This document shows positions 48,901 to 58,970 of a DNA stretch of 64,000 bases, one piece after another (the stretch's first letter is position 1; every line of letters starts with the position of its first letter). The translations under genes and the position numbers were made by a program. The notes under the pieces are model-generated. The model worked only from the letters and a program-made list of their open reading frames with translations, was not told the DNA's origin and did not search any database. Origin of the DNA: Microbacterium sp. SA39 (GTDB lineage: Bacteria; Actinomycetota; Actinomycetes; Actinomycetales; Microbacteriaceae); contig NZ_JXRU01000033.1 in assembly GCF_000967865.1 (NCBI RefSeq), positions 124,001-188,000 on the forward strand, given 5' to 3'.

Positions 48901-49983
48901 ATGGTCGACATCCGGAAGAAGCGCTGGGCCCTCATCGGGTTCGCGGCAGTCACGGCGATCGCACTGACCGGCTGCGCAGGCGGCACGGAGCCCTCCGGTG
49001 GAGACGAAGAGTCGGGCCCGACCGACGAGGGCGGCACGCTCATCGTCTACACGAACTCGAACAGCGACGGACGCGGCGAGTGGGTCACCGAGAAGGCGGC
49101 CGAGGCCGGCATCGAGATCGAGATCGTCGGGCTCGGCGGCGCCGACCTGACGAACCGCATCATCGCCGAGAAGAACAACCCGGTCGGCGACGTGGTCTTC
49201 GGCCTGAACAACATGTTCTTCGAGCAGCTCAAGGCCGAAGAGGCCATCTCCGCCTACGAGCCCGAGTGGAGCGGCGAGGTCCCCGCCGACGCCGGCGACG
49301 CCGCTGACGGCGTGTACTGGCCGCTGGTCGAGCAGGCCATCGTCACCGTCTACGACGAGAACCGCATCAGCGACCCGGTCTCCGACGAGGAAGAACTCTG
49401 GAGCGACGACGAGTACGCCGGCCGCTTCGAGGTCAACCCGGCTCTCGGCCAGGCCACCCCGCAGCTCGTGCTGGCCAGCATCCTCAGCCGTCATCTCGAC
49501 GAGGACGGCGATCTCGGCGTCAGCGACGAGGGCTGGGAGCTCGTCGAGTCGTACTACGCGAACGGCTCCCCGGCCGTCGAAGGCACCGACCTCTACGCCC
49601 GCATCACCCGTGACGAGATCGACTACGGAGTGCTGCCTTCCAGCGGCATCGAGGCCCGCGACACCGAGTACGCCACCTCGACCGGCATGATCGTGCCCGA
49701 GTACGGCGTGCCCTACGTGACCGAGCAGATCGCCCCGATCGCCGGCACTCCGCGTGAGAAGACGGCCCAGGAGTTCATCGACTGGTTCGGCAGCGCCGAG
49801 GTGCAGGGCGAGTTCGCGGCCGAGTTCAACTCCATGCCCGTGAACGAGGGCGCGGTCGAGCAGGCCAATCCCGAGGTCGTCGACCTGATGGCCGAGCTTC
49901 CGCGGCAGGAGATCGACTTCTCGTTCGTGAGCGAGAACCTCGGCGCCTGGGTCGAGAAGGTCACGCTCGAGTACATCGGCTGA
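48901..49983 (+). CDS. Fbp/AfuA-type ABC substrate-binding lipoprotein
   Basis: A 360-residue lipoprotein with signal peptide and lipobox ALTGC. The fold is class II with TLIVYTNSNSDGRG at strand 1 and VVFGLNNMFFEQL later, as in ferric-iron, thiamine and phosphonate or phosphoester binding proteins. The Tyr pair typical of iron binding near the C-terminus is not evident. It starts a five-gene operon with ATPase, fused permease, LacI regulator and phosphodiesterase. The phosphodiesterase suggests a phosphate-ester or phosphonate cargo rather than iron. Confidence 0.85.
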   Translation: MVDIRKKRWALIGFAAVTAIALTGCAGGTEPSGGDEESGPTDEGGTLIVYTNSNSDGRGEWVTEKAAEAGIEIEIVGLGGADLTNRIIAEKNNPVGDVVFGLNNMFFEQLKAEEAISAYEPEWSGEVPADAGDAADGVYWPLVEQAIVTVYDENRISDPVSDEEELWSDDEYAGRFEVNPALGQATPQLVLASILSRHLDEDGDLGVSDEGWELVESYYANGSPAVEGTDLYARITRDEIDYGVLPSSGIEARDTEYATSTGMIVPEYGVPYVTEQIAPIAGTPREKTAQEFIDWFGSAEVQGEFAAEFNSMPVNEGAVEQANPEVVDLMAELPRQEIDFSFVSENLGAWVEKVTLEYIG

Positions 49984-50012
49984 TCGGGAAGACCGATCGG
50001 GAAGAAGACACC

Positions 50013-51065
50013 ATGATCCGTTTCGAAGACGTCGACGTCGTGTTCGGCGACCATCGTGCGGTCTCGCAGCTGAATCTCGAGATCCAGGAGGGTGAGTTCT
50101 TCACCCTCCTGGGTCCCTCGGGCTGCGGCAAGACCACGGCACTCCGCTCCCTCGCCGGCTTCGTCGAGCCGACGGGGGGTCGCATCCACATCGGCGGGCG
50201 CGACGTCACGGGCGTCCCCAGCGAGAAGCGCGATGTGGGCATGGTGTTCCAGAACTACGCGCTCTTCCCCAGCATGAACGTGCGCGACAACATCGCGTTC
50301 GGCCTCACTGTGCAGAAGGGGTCGGACAAGGTCTCGAAGGCGGATCAGAAGCGGCGGGTCGACGAGATCGCCGACCGCACGGGGCTCGCCTCGTCACAGC
50401 TCGACCGCAACGTGTCGGAGCTGTCGGGCGGACAGCAGCAGCGCGTCGCGATCGCCCGCGCCCTGGTGCTGACCCCGCGCATCCTGCTGCTCGACGAGCC
50501 GCTGTCGAACCTCGACGCGAAGCTGCGCGTGCAGCTGCGCGAACAGCTGAAAGAGCTGCAGCGCGAGGTCGGCGTGACGACGGTCTACGTCACGCACGAC
50601 CAGGAGGAGGCGCTGACCCTCAGCGACCGGATCGCCGTGCTCGACGCGGGAAAGCTGCAGCAGGTCGGCACTCCCGAGGAGATCTACGACCGCAGCGCGA
50701 CGCCCTTCGTCTGCCGGTTCATCGGCGAGAACAACCGGCTCACCCCGGCGATGCTCGTGGCCATCGGCGGCGGCCTCGACACCACGGCCGAGAGCTATGT
50801 GCGTCCCGAGAAGCTGCATCTCGCGCGGCCGGAAGAGCGAAGGGCGGATGCCGGTGCGACGGCATCCGCTCCCACGGCATCCATCGACGGATTCGTGCTC
50901 GACCGCACGTATCACGGCGGCCACAGCGTCTACACGGTGGAGACCGCGGACGCGACGGTGCGCGTGAGCGTGCCGGCCGCGGCGAGCGCCGACCGCTGGG
51001 ATGCCGGAGACGCGGTGCGCGTCGACGTCGATCCGCGCTGGATCCTGCAGTACCCGGCGGCGTGA
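50013..51065 (+). CDS. ABC transporter ATP-binding protein, Fbp/Pot type
   Basis: A 350-residue ATPase. Walker A GPSGCGKTT, Q-loop VFQNYALFP, signature LSGGQQQR, Walker B ILLLDEPLSNLD and switch VYVTHDQEEAL are complete. The C-terminal ~110 residues form a TOBE-type regulatory domain (ESYVRPEKLHLA). It sits 30 bp after the binding-protein gene and two bases before the permease gene. It energises import through the fused permease. Confidence 0.92.
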   Translation: MIRFEDVDVVFGDHRAVSQLNLEIQEGEFFTLLGPSGCGKTTALRSLAGFVEPTGGRIHIGGRDVTGVPSEKRDVGMVFQNYALFPSMNVRDNIAFGLTVQKGSDKVSKADQKRRVDEIADRTGLASSQLDRNVSELSGGQQQRVAIARALVLTPRILLLDEPLSNLDAKLRVQLREQLKELQREVGVTTVYVTHDQEEALTLSDRIAVLDAGKLQQVGTPEEIYDRSATPFVCRFIGENNRLTPAMLVAIGGGLDTTAESYVRPEKLHLARPEERRADAGATASAPTASIDGFVLDRTYHGGHSVYTVETADATVRVSVPAAASADRWDAGDAVRVDVDPRWILQYPAA

Positions 51066-51066
51066 C

Positions 51067-52935
51067 ATGACCGATCCGAAGATGTCCGCCCCGGTCCCGC
51101 CGCCGTCGGCAGGGCTCCCCGGCGAGGCCGGCGTGCTGACCGCCACCACACAGAGCGAGCAGCCGGACAAGAAGAAGCGCACGGCCCCGCGCGGCGGCAT
51201 CCGCTCGATGCTCCGCTCGCCGATGGCCTGGGTGACGGGCGTCGTCGTGATCTGGTTCGCAGTCGCGTTCCTCGTGCTGCCGAACGCGGCGCTGCTGGCT
51301 GCGACCTTCTTCCCCGAGGGGCAGTTCAGCATCCGTGCGGTCGAGAAGCTGCTGGGCAGCGAGCGCGCGCTGAAGACGCTCGGCAACAGCTTCCTGCTCG
51401 CGGTGACGCTGTCGATCACGGTCAACGTGGTCGGGGTGTTCATCGTGCTGGTGACGCAGTACTTCCGCATCCGCGGGGCGAAGATCCTCTGGCTGGGCTA
51501 CGCGACGACGCTGATCTACGGCGGCATCGTGCTGGCCGCCGGGTACAACTTCGTCTACGGCCGCTTCGGGTTCTTCACGAACGTGATGGTCAACTGGTGG
51601 CCCGACATGGACCGCGACTGGTTCTCGGGGTTCTTCGCGGTCGCGTTCGTGATGACGTTCGCGACGACCACGAACCACATGTTGTTCCTGTCGTCGTCGC
51701 TCGGCAAGGTCGACTACGCGTCGATCGAGGCGGCGAAGCTCATGGGGGCGTCGTCGTGGACGATCCTGCGCCGCATCGTGCTGCCGGTCATGAAGCCGAT
51801 GCTGTTCGCCGTCACCGTGCTGACCTTCCTGATCGGTCTCGGCGCGCTGACCGCTCCCCTGGTGCTCGGCGGGCCCGACTTCCAGACCGTCGCGCCGCTC
51901 ATCATCGACCTGTCGCGGAGTCCGATCACGCGGGACATCGCGGCGCTCCTGGCGATCGTGCTGGGGCTCGCGACCATCATCCTGCTGGCGATCATGAACC
52001 GCGCCGAGAAGTCGGGTGTGTACTTCTCGGTCGCGAAGGTCGCGACGCCGATCCAGAAGCAGCCGATCCGCAATGCGTTCGCGAACGTCGTGGTGCACGT
52101 CATCGCATACGTGCTGTGGGTGATCTACCTGATCCCGGTGATCCTCATCGCCGTGTTCTCGTTCGTCGATGCGCGCAGCATCCTCGCCGGCACGATCACG
52201 TTCGAGAGCTTCACGCTCGACAACTATGTGACGGTGTTCAGCAGCCCCGCGGCGCTCAACCCGTTCATCGTGAGTGTCGTCTACAGCGCGCTCGCCTCAC
52301 TGATCGTGGTCGTGGGACTGCTGTTCGTGGCACGGGTGCTGCAGAAGTACCGCAACGTGATCACGAGCGCGATCGAGTACGTGCTGCACATCCCGTGGAT
52401 CCTGCCGATCGTGCTGATCGCCCTCGCGTTCGTGATGGCGTTCGACGAGCCCCAGGCGATCGTGGGCAACATCGTGCTCACCGGCACCCCGGTGCTGCTG
52501 CTGATCGCGTACATCTGCGTGAAGATCCCGTTCACGCTGCGACTGCTGAAGGCCGGCTTCGCGTCGGTCCCCGACTCGCTGGAGGATGCTTCGCGCATTC
52601 TCGGCGCGCGGTCGCTGACGGCCTTCCGCCGGGTGATCATCCCGCTCGTGCTGCCGACCGCCGCCGCGATCACCGCGCTGAACTTCAACAGCCTGCTCGA
52701 CGACTACGACGCGGCGATCTTCCTGTACCAGCCGCTGTACAAGCCGCTGGGCGTGGCGATCCAGGAGAGCACTCGCGGCGAGAACAATCTCGACGCGATG
52801 CCCATCACGTTCGTCTACACGGTGCTGCTGATGATCATCATGGGTGTCACGATGTACCTCGTGTACGGACGAGGATCGGGAACCGGATCGAGTCGGAAGA
52901 GCTCGCAGAAGACGCGGAAGACGCGTTCCGCATGA
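51067..52935 (+). CDS. ABC transporter permease, two fused permease domains (FbpB-like)
   Basis: A 622-residue membrane protein with about twelve helices in two halves. Each half has its own EAA loop: EAAKLMGASSWTILRRIVLP near residue 220 and EDASRILGARSLTAFRRVIIP near 510. The N-terminus is a ~50-residue Pro-rich cytosolic extension. This one-chain layout is typical of FbpB and of some phosphonate and glycerophosphodiester importers. The stop overlaps the LacI start (ATGA). Confidence 0.9.
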   Translation: MTDPKMSAPVPPPSAGLPGEAGVLTATTQSEQPDKKKRTAPRGGIRSMLRSPMAWVTGVVVIWFAVAFLVLPNAALLAATFFPEGQFSIRAVEKLLGSERALKTLGNSFLLAVTLSITVNVVGVFIVLVTQYFRIRGAKILWLGYATTLIYGGIVLAAGYNFVYGRFGFFTNVMVNWWPDMDRDWFSGFFAVAFVMTFATTTNHMLFLSSSLGKVDYASIEAAKLMGASSWTILRRIVLPVMKPMLFAVTVLTFLIGLGALTAPLVLGGPDFQTVAPLIIDLSRSPITRDIAALLAIVLGLATIILLAIMNRAEKSGVYFSVAKVATPIQKQPIRNAFANVVVHVIAYVLWVIYLIPVILIAVFSFVDARSILAGTITFESFTLDNYVTVFSSPAALNPFIVSVVYSALASLIVVVGLLFVARVLQKYRNVITSAIEYVLHIPWILPIVLIALAFVMAFDEPQAIVGNIVLTGTPVLLLIAYICVKIPFTLRLLKAGFASVPDSLEDASRILGARSLTAFRRVIIPLVLPTAAAITALNFNSLLDDYDAAIFLYQPLYKPLGVAIQESTRGENNLDAMPITFVYTVLLMIIMGVTMYLVYGRGSGTGSSRKSSQKTRKTRSA

Positions 52936-53954
52936 GCGCCGACGACCAGGCGACGCCCGCCCTGCGCGTCACGATCGCTGATGTGGCGTCGGCGGCCGGA
53001 GTGTCTCGGGCCACGGCCACGCGCGCGATGAAGGGCGAGGGGCGCTTCGCCGAGGAGACGCGGGAGCGCATCCTCGAGGTCGCCGAACGGCTCGGCTACG
53101 TGCCGAACACGATGGCCGCCGAGCTCGCCGCCGGACGCACCGGCACGGTCGGGCTGATGCTGCGCGATGCGAGCAACCCGGCCTACGGTCTGCTGTTCTC
53201 GCGCCTGCAGGACGAGGCTCACCGCCGCGGACTCGACCTCGTCACCGTGACGATCGGCGCCGATGAGCAGGGCACCAAGCAGGTCGGTGCGCTGCATCGG
53301 CTGCTCGGGATGCGGGTGGCCGGGCTCATCGTGGCGACCGGCGGCATCACCGGCGCGCAGCTCGAGCCGTTCGCCGACCAGGTGCCGATCCTGCGCGCCG
53401 GGCGCGTGGAGGATTCGGCGCGCATCCACACCGCGCACTACGACGACGAGAAGCACGGACGGATGCTGGCCGACCACGTCATCGCGCTGGGGCACCGGCA
53501 CGTGGTCGTCCTGGGCGGAAGTCCCGAGGCGTCGTACCCCGAGCACCTGCGCGCCATGGCGATGCGCGAGACGCTCATCGAGGCCGAGGTCGCGGTGACG
53601 ATGATCTCGGCGGGCGCGCGCCCGGAAGAGGGCGTCGACGAGGCGCTCAAGGCCGTGCGGGCCGGGGCGACCGCGGTGATGTGCGCCTCGGACTACCGGC
53701 AGCTCGCGGTGATGCGGGCCTCACGGGCGCTCGGCCTGCGGGTACCGGACGATCTCAGCGTGACCGGGTGCGACGGCATCCTTCCCGGTGCCGACCTGCT
53801 CGGACTGACCACGGTGCGGATTCCCGTGGAGGCGGTGGCGTCGGCGGCGGTCGAGACCATGCAGCGGCTGCTGACCTCCGGCGAGTCGGATGCCGTGATG
53901 CGCCAGGCCTTCACCGGCGAACTCGTGCCCGGAACGACCGCACGCCCGATCTGA
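52932..53954 (+). CDS. LacI-family regulator of the Fbp-type importer operon
   Basis: A 340-residue LacI protein. HTH VTIADVASAAGVSRATATRAM, hinge AAELAAGRTGTVGLML and core ending SVTGCDGILPGADLLGLTTV. It is encoded inside the operon that it presumably controls, after the permease and before the phosphodiesterase; the ATGTC...GACAT palindrome at 48860-48875 is the likely target. The PTV of classical LacI hinge recognition is replaced by ATA in the recognition helix, so its site should differ from that of the regulator at 19.3-20.3 kb, as observed. Confidence 0.88.
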   Translation: MSADDQATPALRVTIADVASAAGVSRATATRAMKGEGRFAEETRERILEVAERLGYVPNTMAAELAAGRTGTVGLMLRDASNPAYGLLFSRLQDEAHRRGLDLVTVTIGADEQGTKQVGALHRLLGMRVAGLIVATGGITGAQLEPFADQVPILRAGRVEDSARIHTAHYDDEKHGRMLADHVIALGHRHVVVLGGSPEASYPEHLRAMAMRETLIEAEVAVTMISAGARPEEGVDEALKAVRAGATAVMCASDYRQLAVMRASRALGLRVPDDLSVTGCDGILPGADLLGLTTVRIPVEAVASAAVETMQRLLTSGESDAVMRQAFTGELVPGTTARPI

Positions 53955-53985
53955 GCTTTCACCTTTTCGCTCTTCAGGAAGAGAC

Positions 53986-54900
53986 ATGATCCTCACCGAA
54001 CACCCGCGACCGTCGCACGTCTTCGTGCACATCTCCGACACCCACCTGCCGCGCGAGCGTTCGCCGCTCTACGGCAGCGGAGCGGATGCCGATGCGAACC
54101 TCGAACTGATGCTGTCGCGGCTGGTCGACTCGGGCATCCGTCCGGATGCGCTGCTGCTGACCGGAGACATGGCCGACCGGGGCGATGCGTCGGCGTACGT
54201 GCGGCTGCGTGTGCTGATCGGGCCGGCGGCGGAAGCTCTCGGGTGCGAGGTGGTGTGGGCCGCCGGCAATCACGACGACCGCGGCGCGATGCGGGCGGAG
54301 CTGGGGCTGGGACCGGCGGTTTCCGGTACCGAGGGTGCCGACGCCTCGGCGGCGGACCCGATCACGGAGGTGCGGTGGTTCGGAGGGATGCGCGTCATCG
54401 TCGTGGATTCGACGGTGCCGGGCGCGCACTGGGGGGAGGTGCCGTCGTCGCAGCTGTCATGGCTGGAGGGGGAGCTGTCGACGGCGGCACCGGAGGGCAC
54501 CCTGCTGCTGATGCATCACCCGCCGCTGCCGACGGTGCTCGACCTGGCCGTCACGGTCGAGCTGCGCGGCCAGGGCCCGCTCGCGCAGGTGCTGCGCGGG
54601 TCCGACGTGCGCGGCATCCTTTCGGGACACGTGCATCACCCGTCGTTCGGGACGTTCGCGGGTGTGCCGGTGGCTGTGGCGTCATCGAGCGCGTACGGAC
54701 AGGATCTCGCGCAGCCCGTCGGCGCCACCCGAGGGCAGGATGCCGCGCAGGGCTACAACCTCGTGCACGTCTACGACGACACGATCGTGCACTCCGCGGT
54801 GTCGCTCGCGGCCGGTCCGGATGTCGGGGAGCCCGTGGCGGCCGACGAGGTGCTGCGGCGCATCGAGCGGCGCGGGGTCGGCTGGCGCGAGCGGGTCTGA
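53986..54900 (+). CDS. Class III cyclic-nucleotide/glycerophosphodiester-type phosphodiesterase
   Basis: A 304-residue calcineurin-type enzyme. Metal motifs are HISDTHLP, LTGDMADRG, AGNHDDRG, MHHPPLP and GHVHHPSFG, the order of CpdA/GpdQ enzymes. There is no signal peptide, so it acts in the cytosol. GGAAGAG precedes the ATG. It ends the importer operon, so it probably cleaves the imported phosphodiester; a role in cAMP turnover is the main alternative. A 14-bp tandem repeat begins at its stop codon. Confidence 0.87.
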   Translation: MILTEHPRPSHVFVHISDTHLPRERSPLYGSGADADANLELMLSRLVDSGIRPDALLLTGDMADRGDASAYVRLRVLIGPAAEALGCEVVWAAGNHDDRGAMRAELGLGPAVSGTEGADASAADPITEVRWFGGMRVIVVDSTVPGAHWGEVPSSQLSWLEGELSTAAPEGTLLLMHHPPLPTVLDLAVTVELRGQGPLAQVLRGSDVRGILSGHVHHPSFGTFAGVPVAVASSSAYGQDLAQPVGATRGQDAAQGYNLVHVYDDTIVHSAVSLAAGPDVGEPVAADEVLRRIERRGVGWRERV

Positions 54901-54950
54901 CGGCGCGCGTCTGACGGCGCGCGCCAGACGGCGCGCGTCTGACGGCGGAG
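54895..54950. repeat. 14-bp tandem repeat (GTCTGACGGCGCGC), four units
   Basis: Two perfect units, a third with GCCAGA for GTCTGA and a fourth ending GGAG fill the gap between convergent genes. The first unit contains the phosphodiesterase stop codon. The units can also pair as hairpins (GGCGCGC with GCGCGCC). Confidence 0.85.
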
Positions 54951-54952
54951 GC

Positions 54953-56275
54953 TCAGCGCACGAGCGAGGGCCGCTTGCTGTCGAACTCCCAGTCGGGCAC
55001 CAGGTACTGCATCCCGACCGCATCGTCCCGCGCGCCGAGTCCGTGCTCGACGTAGAGCTCATGCGCCTCGGCGAGCCGCGCGCGATCGAGCGTCACGCCG
55101 AGCCCAGGCCGGTCGGGCACCTCCACGGCGCCGTCGCGGATCTGCGGCGCGTTCACCGTCAGCTGCTGACCGTCCTGCCAGATCCAGTGCGTGTCGAGCG
55201 CCGTGATCTCGCCGGGCGCCGCTGCCCCCACCTGCGTGAACATCGCGAGCGAGATGTCGAAGTGGTTGTTCGAGTGCGACCCCCACGTGAGATCGAAGTC
55301 CTGGCACAGCTGCGCGACCCGCACCGAACCCGCCATCGTCCAGAAGTGCGGATCCGCGAGCGGGATGTCGACGGCATCCGATCGAATGGCATGCGCCAGC
55401 TCACGCCAGTCGGTCGCGATCATGTTCGTCGCCGTGCGCAGCCCGGTGCGTCGACGGAACTCCGCCATCACCTCGCGACCGGAGAAGCGGCCCTCGGCAC
55501 CGCACGGGTCCTCGGCGTACGCGAGCACATCGCGGAGGCGACGGCCGATGCGCACGGCATCCTCCAGCAGCCACGCCCCGTTCGGGTCGAGCGTGATCCG
55601 CGCCTCGGGGAAGCGCTGCGCGAGCGCGGTGACGACGTCGGCCTCGGTGTCGGCGTCGAGGACGCCGCCTTTGAGCTTGAAGTCGGAGAATCCGTACCGG
55701 GCCTGCGCGGCTTCGGCGAGGCGCACGACGCCCTCCGCTGTCATCGCCTCCTCCCGCCGCACGCTCTCCCACGCGTCACCGCTCTCGCGCAGGTACGGAA
55801 GATCGGTGCGGTCCGCGTCGCCGATGAAGAACAGATACCCCAGCATTGGCACGCTCTCACGCTGCTGACCGTCACCGAGCAGCTCCGCGACGGGCACGCC
55901 GAGGTGCTGGGCGTGCAGATCGAGGAGCGCCGACTCGATGCCGGTGACGGCATGCACGGTCGTGCGCAGATCGAACGTCTGCAGCCCGCGCCCTGCGGCG
56001 TCGCGATCGGCGAAGCGCGTCGCGATGGACCGCAGCAGCGAACGGTACCGACCGACCGGCTCATCCCGGAGCAGCTCGCCGGCGTCGGCGATCGTCGTGC
56101 GGATCGACTCGCCGCCGGGAACCTCGCCGAGCCCCTCGCGTCCGTCCGAATCGGTCGCGACGACGATGTTCCGGGTGAAGAACGGCCCGTGCGCGCCGGA
56201 GAGGTTCAGCAGCATCGAGTCGTGCCCGGCGACCGGGACGACCTCGATCTTCTCGATCGTGGGGACGGCGGTCAT
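54953..56275 (-). CDS. gudD: Glucarate dehydratase
   Basis: A 440-residue enolase-superfamily enzyme that converts D-glucarate to 5-dehydro-4-deoxy-glucarate. KLKGG gives the catalytic lysine pair, LDPNGAW and YAEDPCG the metal ligands, TNMIATDW the conserved Asn and [11 protein letters not shown] the catalytic histidine. ITALDTHW supplies the partner Asp. The start overlaps the stop of the dehydrogenase gene (ATGA). It is the last gene of the glucarate operon behind kdgD. Confidence 0.93.
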   Translation of the reverse strand: MTAVPTIEKIEVVPVAGHDSMLLNLSGAHGPFFTRNIVVATDSDGREGLGEVPGGESIRTTIADAGELLRDEPVGRYRSLLRSIATRFADRDAAGRGLQTFDLRTTVHAVTGIESALLDLHAQHLGVPVAELLGDGQQRESVPMLGYLFFIGDADRTDLPYLRESGDAWESVRREEAMTAEGVVRLAEAAQARYGFSDFKLKGGVLDADTEADVVTALAQRFPEARITLDPNGAWLLEDAVRIGRRLRDVLAYAEDPCGAEGRFSGREVMAEFRRRTGLRTATNMIATDWRELAHAIRSDAVDIPLADPHFWTMAGSVRVAQLCQDFDLTWGSHSNNHFDISLAMFTQVGAAAPGEITALDTHWIWQDGQQLTVNAPQIRDGAVEVPDRPGLGVTLDRARLAEAHELYVEHGLGARDDAVGMQYLVPDWEFDSKRPSLVR

Positions 56276-57861
56276 GCCGATGCCTCACGCCGCCCGTCGA
56301 CGAGACGCGGCAGGTGCCAGGGGTTGGCCTCACGCAGCGCCTCGGGCAGCAGCTCGTCGGGGATGTTCTGGTACGCGACCGGGCGCAGGAAGCGGTCGAT
56401 CGCGAGGGTCCCGACGCTGGTCGAGCGCGAATCGCTCGTGGCCGGGAAGGGACCGCCGTGCACCATCGCATGCCCGACCTCGACCCCGGTGGGCCAGCCG
56501 CCCGCGAGGATGCGCCCGACCTTGTGCTCCAGCACGGGCAGCAGGGCCGATGCGAGCTCGTGGTCGCCCGCGCCGAGCTGCAGCGTGGCCGTCAACTGAC
56601 CCTCCAGCCGCGCAGCGGCCTCGACCAGCTCGGTGACATCGCCGTAGCGCACCACGAGCGACGCGGCACCGAAGATCTCCTCCTGCAGCACCTCGTCCTC
56701 CTCGAAGGACGTGACGTCTGCGGCGTGGATGACCGGCGCGGGAGCGTGCGGCCCCTCGCCGTCCGCCCCCTTCGCGAGCACCTCGGCGTGGGCATCCCTC
56801 GTCGCGACGCCCTCGCGCCACGCGCCGGCGATGCTCGGCGAGAGCATGGTCTGCCCGGTGGCCGCGCGAAGGACATCCGAGACGGCCCGCAGGAACGCCT
56901 CACCCTGCTCGCCGCGCGGGACGAAGACGACACCGGGCTGCGTGCACAGCTGTCCGCTCGACCCGGTCACGCTCTGCACGTAGCCTGCGGCGAGCGCCGC
57001 CACGTCGCCGTCCAGCGCGCCCGGCAGGATGAACACCGGGTTCACCGAGCTCATCTCGGCGTACACGGGGATCGGCACCGGCCGCTCCTGCGCCGTGCGC
57101 ACGAGCGCCAGACCGCCGGCGCGGGATCCCGTGAATCCGACGGCGTGGATGCCGGGATCGGCGACGAGCGCCTGACCGACGCTGCGCCCGGGGCCGAAGA
57201 TGTGCGAGAACACCCCGGGGTGCAGACCGTGCGCGGCGATGGCGCGGGCGATCGCCCCGGCGACGAGCTCGCTCGTTCCAGGATGCGAGCTGTGCGCCTT
57301 GAAGACAACAGGGCAGCCGGCGGCGAGGGCTGATGCCGTGTCTCCCCCGGCCGTCGAGAACGCCAGCGGGAAGTTGGACGCACCGAACACGGCGACCGGT
57401 CCGAGCGGGATCTTGCGCTGGCGGATGTCGACGCGCGGCAGCGGCGAACGTTCAGGCTGCGCGGGATCGATCCGCACACCCCGGTGCTCGCCGGCACGCA
57501 CGACCGCCGCGAACAGCCGCAGCTGTCCAGTGGTCCGCGCCCGCTCGCCGAGAAGGCGCGCCTGCGGCAGCCCGGTCTCCTGCATCCCCCGCTCGATCAG
57601 CGCATCGCCGATCGCCTCGATCTCGTCGGCGATCGAGTCGAGGAATGCGGCGTGGGCCTCGGGCTCCAGGCGCGAGAAGGAGGTGAAGGCCTCGGCCGCG
57701 GCCGCCGTCGCCTCACGGAGCTGCTCTACGTCGATCTGCGAGTACGGCGGATCGAGCTGCTCGCCGGTGTCGGGCGCGATGGCGTGCAGCGGTGCTCCGG
57801 TGCCCGGCACGGAACGCCCGGCGATCGAAGAATGGCCGGTGAGGACGGCGGTGGTGGTCAT
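56272..57861 (-). CDS. 2-oxoglutarate semialdehyde (2,5-dioxopentanoate) dehydrogenase
   Basis: A 529-residue NADP-type aldehyde dehydrogenase. Catalytic Cys lies in [11 protein letters not shown] and the general base in YAEMSSVNP; coenzyme-binding [12 protein letters not shown] and FTGSRAGG are in place. The length is that of the KGSADH type III branch. It completes conversion of glucarate to 2-oxoglutarate and lies between kdgD and gudD. Confidence 0.92.
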   Translation of the reverse strand: MTTTAVLTGHSSIAGRSVPGTGAPLHAIAPDTGEQLDPPYSQIDVEQLREATAAAAEAFTSFSRLEPEAHAAFLDSIADEIEAIGDALIERGMQETGLPQARLLGERARTTGQLRLFAAVVRAGEHRGVRIDPAQPERSPLPRVDIRQRKIPLGPVAVFGASNFPLAFSTAGGDTASALAAGCPVVFKAHSSHPGTSELVAGAIARAIAAHGLHPGVFSHIFGPGRSVGQALVADPGIHAVGFTGSRAGGLALVRTAQERPVPIPVYAEMSSVNPVFILPGALDGDVAALAAGYVQSVTGSSGQLCTQPGVVFVPRGEQGEAFLRAVSDVLRAATGQTMLSPSIAGAWREGVATRDAHAEVLAKGADGEGPHAPAPVIHAADVTSFEEDEVLQEEIFGAASLVVRYGDVTELVEAAARLEGQLTATLQLGAGDHELASALLPVLEHKVGRILAGGWPTGVEVGHAMVHGGPFPATSDSRSTSVGTLAIDRFLRPVAYQNIPDELLPEALREANPWHLPRLVDGRREASA

Positions 57862-57918
57862 GTCACACTCCTGGATTCAGCGGCAGTGATTCAGCGGCGA
57901 GGGGGTCGGCAGCGAGGT

Positions 57919-58854
57919 TCAGACGGGAACGGAGGCGAGCACCCCGGAGCGCTCGAGGAGCGCCGCGAGATCGGCGTCGTCCTGCTCCGACAGGTCGTGC
58001 AGCGGCGGGCGGACGGGGCCGACGCCGCGTCCGGTCACGCGGAGTCCGGCCTTGACGATCGAGACGCCGAACCCGCGTCCGCGGTTGCGGATCTCGAGGT
58101 AGGGCAGCACGAACCGTCCCAGCTTCTCGGTCACGGCGGCGCGGTCCTGGGCCCGCACGTCGCGGTAGAACTCGAGCGCGAACTCGGGAACGAAGTTGAA
58201 CATCGCCGAGGAGTACGTGCTCATGCCCATCTGGAGCAGCGGCAACGCGTAGGTCTCGGCCGTGGGCAGCCCGCCCAGGTAGAACAGGCGCTCGCCGTTC
58301 TTCACATAGACCGAGGCCAGGTGCTCGATGTCGGCCGTCGCATCCTTGAAGCCGATGACGTTCTCGTGTCGGTCGGCGAGCGCGGCCATGGTGTCGGCCG
58401 AGTAGATCGCGTTGCCGCGGTTGTAGACGATGATCGCGAGGCTGGTCGCGGCGGCGATCGCCGAGACGTGCTCGAGCAGCCCGGGCTGGTCGCACTCGGT
58501 CAGGTACGGCGGCAGCACGAGGATGCCCTCGGCGCCGGCCTCCTCCGCCGCGCGGGCGTTGGCGATCGCGTGCCGGGTCCAGCCGCCGGCCGATGCGAGC
58601 ACCGGCACCTCGGGCCGGGACGACTGCACGGCCGCGCGGACGACCGCGGCGGATTCGGCGGCGTCGAGGCTGAACCCCTCGCCGGTCCCGCCGGCGGCGA
58701 ACAGTCCGGAGACGCCGAATCCCGCCTGCCACTCCACGTGCTCGCGGTAGCGCTTCTCGTCGAACTCGAGCTCCGGCGTGAACGCCGTCGCGGGGAACGA
58801 GAGGAGACCATCGCGGAGGTGGTCGGCCAGCTCGGTGGGCGTGAATCGTGCCAC
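57919..58854 (-). CDS. kdgD: 5-dehydro-4-deoxyglucarate dehydratase
   Basis: A 311-residue DapA-family enzyme that dehydrates and decarboxylates 5-dehydro-4-deoxyglucarate to 2-oxoglutarate semialdehyde. GGTGEGFSL, the Tyr in VYNRGNA and the Schiff-base Lys in GFKDATAD are visible. The GTG at 58854 follows AGGAG. It is the first gene of the three-gene operon; a 40-bp composite element lies 67 bp upstream and recurs at the neighbouring divergent promoter. Confidence 0.92.
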   Translation of the reverse strand: MARFTPTELADHLRDGLLSFPATAFTPELEFDEKRYREHVEWQAGFGVSGLFAAGGTGEGFSLDAAESAAVVRAAVQSSRPEVPVLASAGGWTRHAIANARAAEEAGAEGILVLPPYLTECDQPGLLEHVSAIAAATSLAIIVYNRGNAIYSADTMAALADRHENVIGFKDATADIEHLASVYVKNGERLFYLGGLPTAETYALPLLQMGMSTYSSAMFNFVPEFALEFYRDVRAQDRAAVTEKLGRFVLPYLEIRNRGRGFGVSIVKAGLRVTGRGVGPVRPPLHDLSEQDDADLAALLERSGVLASVPV

Positions 58855-58920
58855 GGTGCACTCCTGGGGTTTCTCGCCGGTGTCCGGCTCGGATCTGAAC
58901 ACTCGTCACGCTATGCGCGA

Positions 58921-58960
58921 AACGATGCGCCTACAAACCAAATGGTGGATGGATCAATGC
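58921..58960. promoter_or_regulatory. Composite element, copy 1: AACGATGCGC-N18-ATGGATCAATGC
   Basis: Both boxes recur at 59970-60009 with the same 18-nt spacing. This copy lies upstream of kdgD and downstream of the hydroxyacid dehydrogenase gene. It is probably the operator of a glucarate-responsive regulator encoded outside the window. Confidence 0.7.
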
Positions 58961-58970
58961 CGCGACTGCA

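Noticed and set aside
51597-52931. N-terminal extension of the second LacI gene through the permease
   Set aside because: The ATG at 52932 gives the canonical LacI start and an ATGA overlap; the upstream part is permease in another frame.
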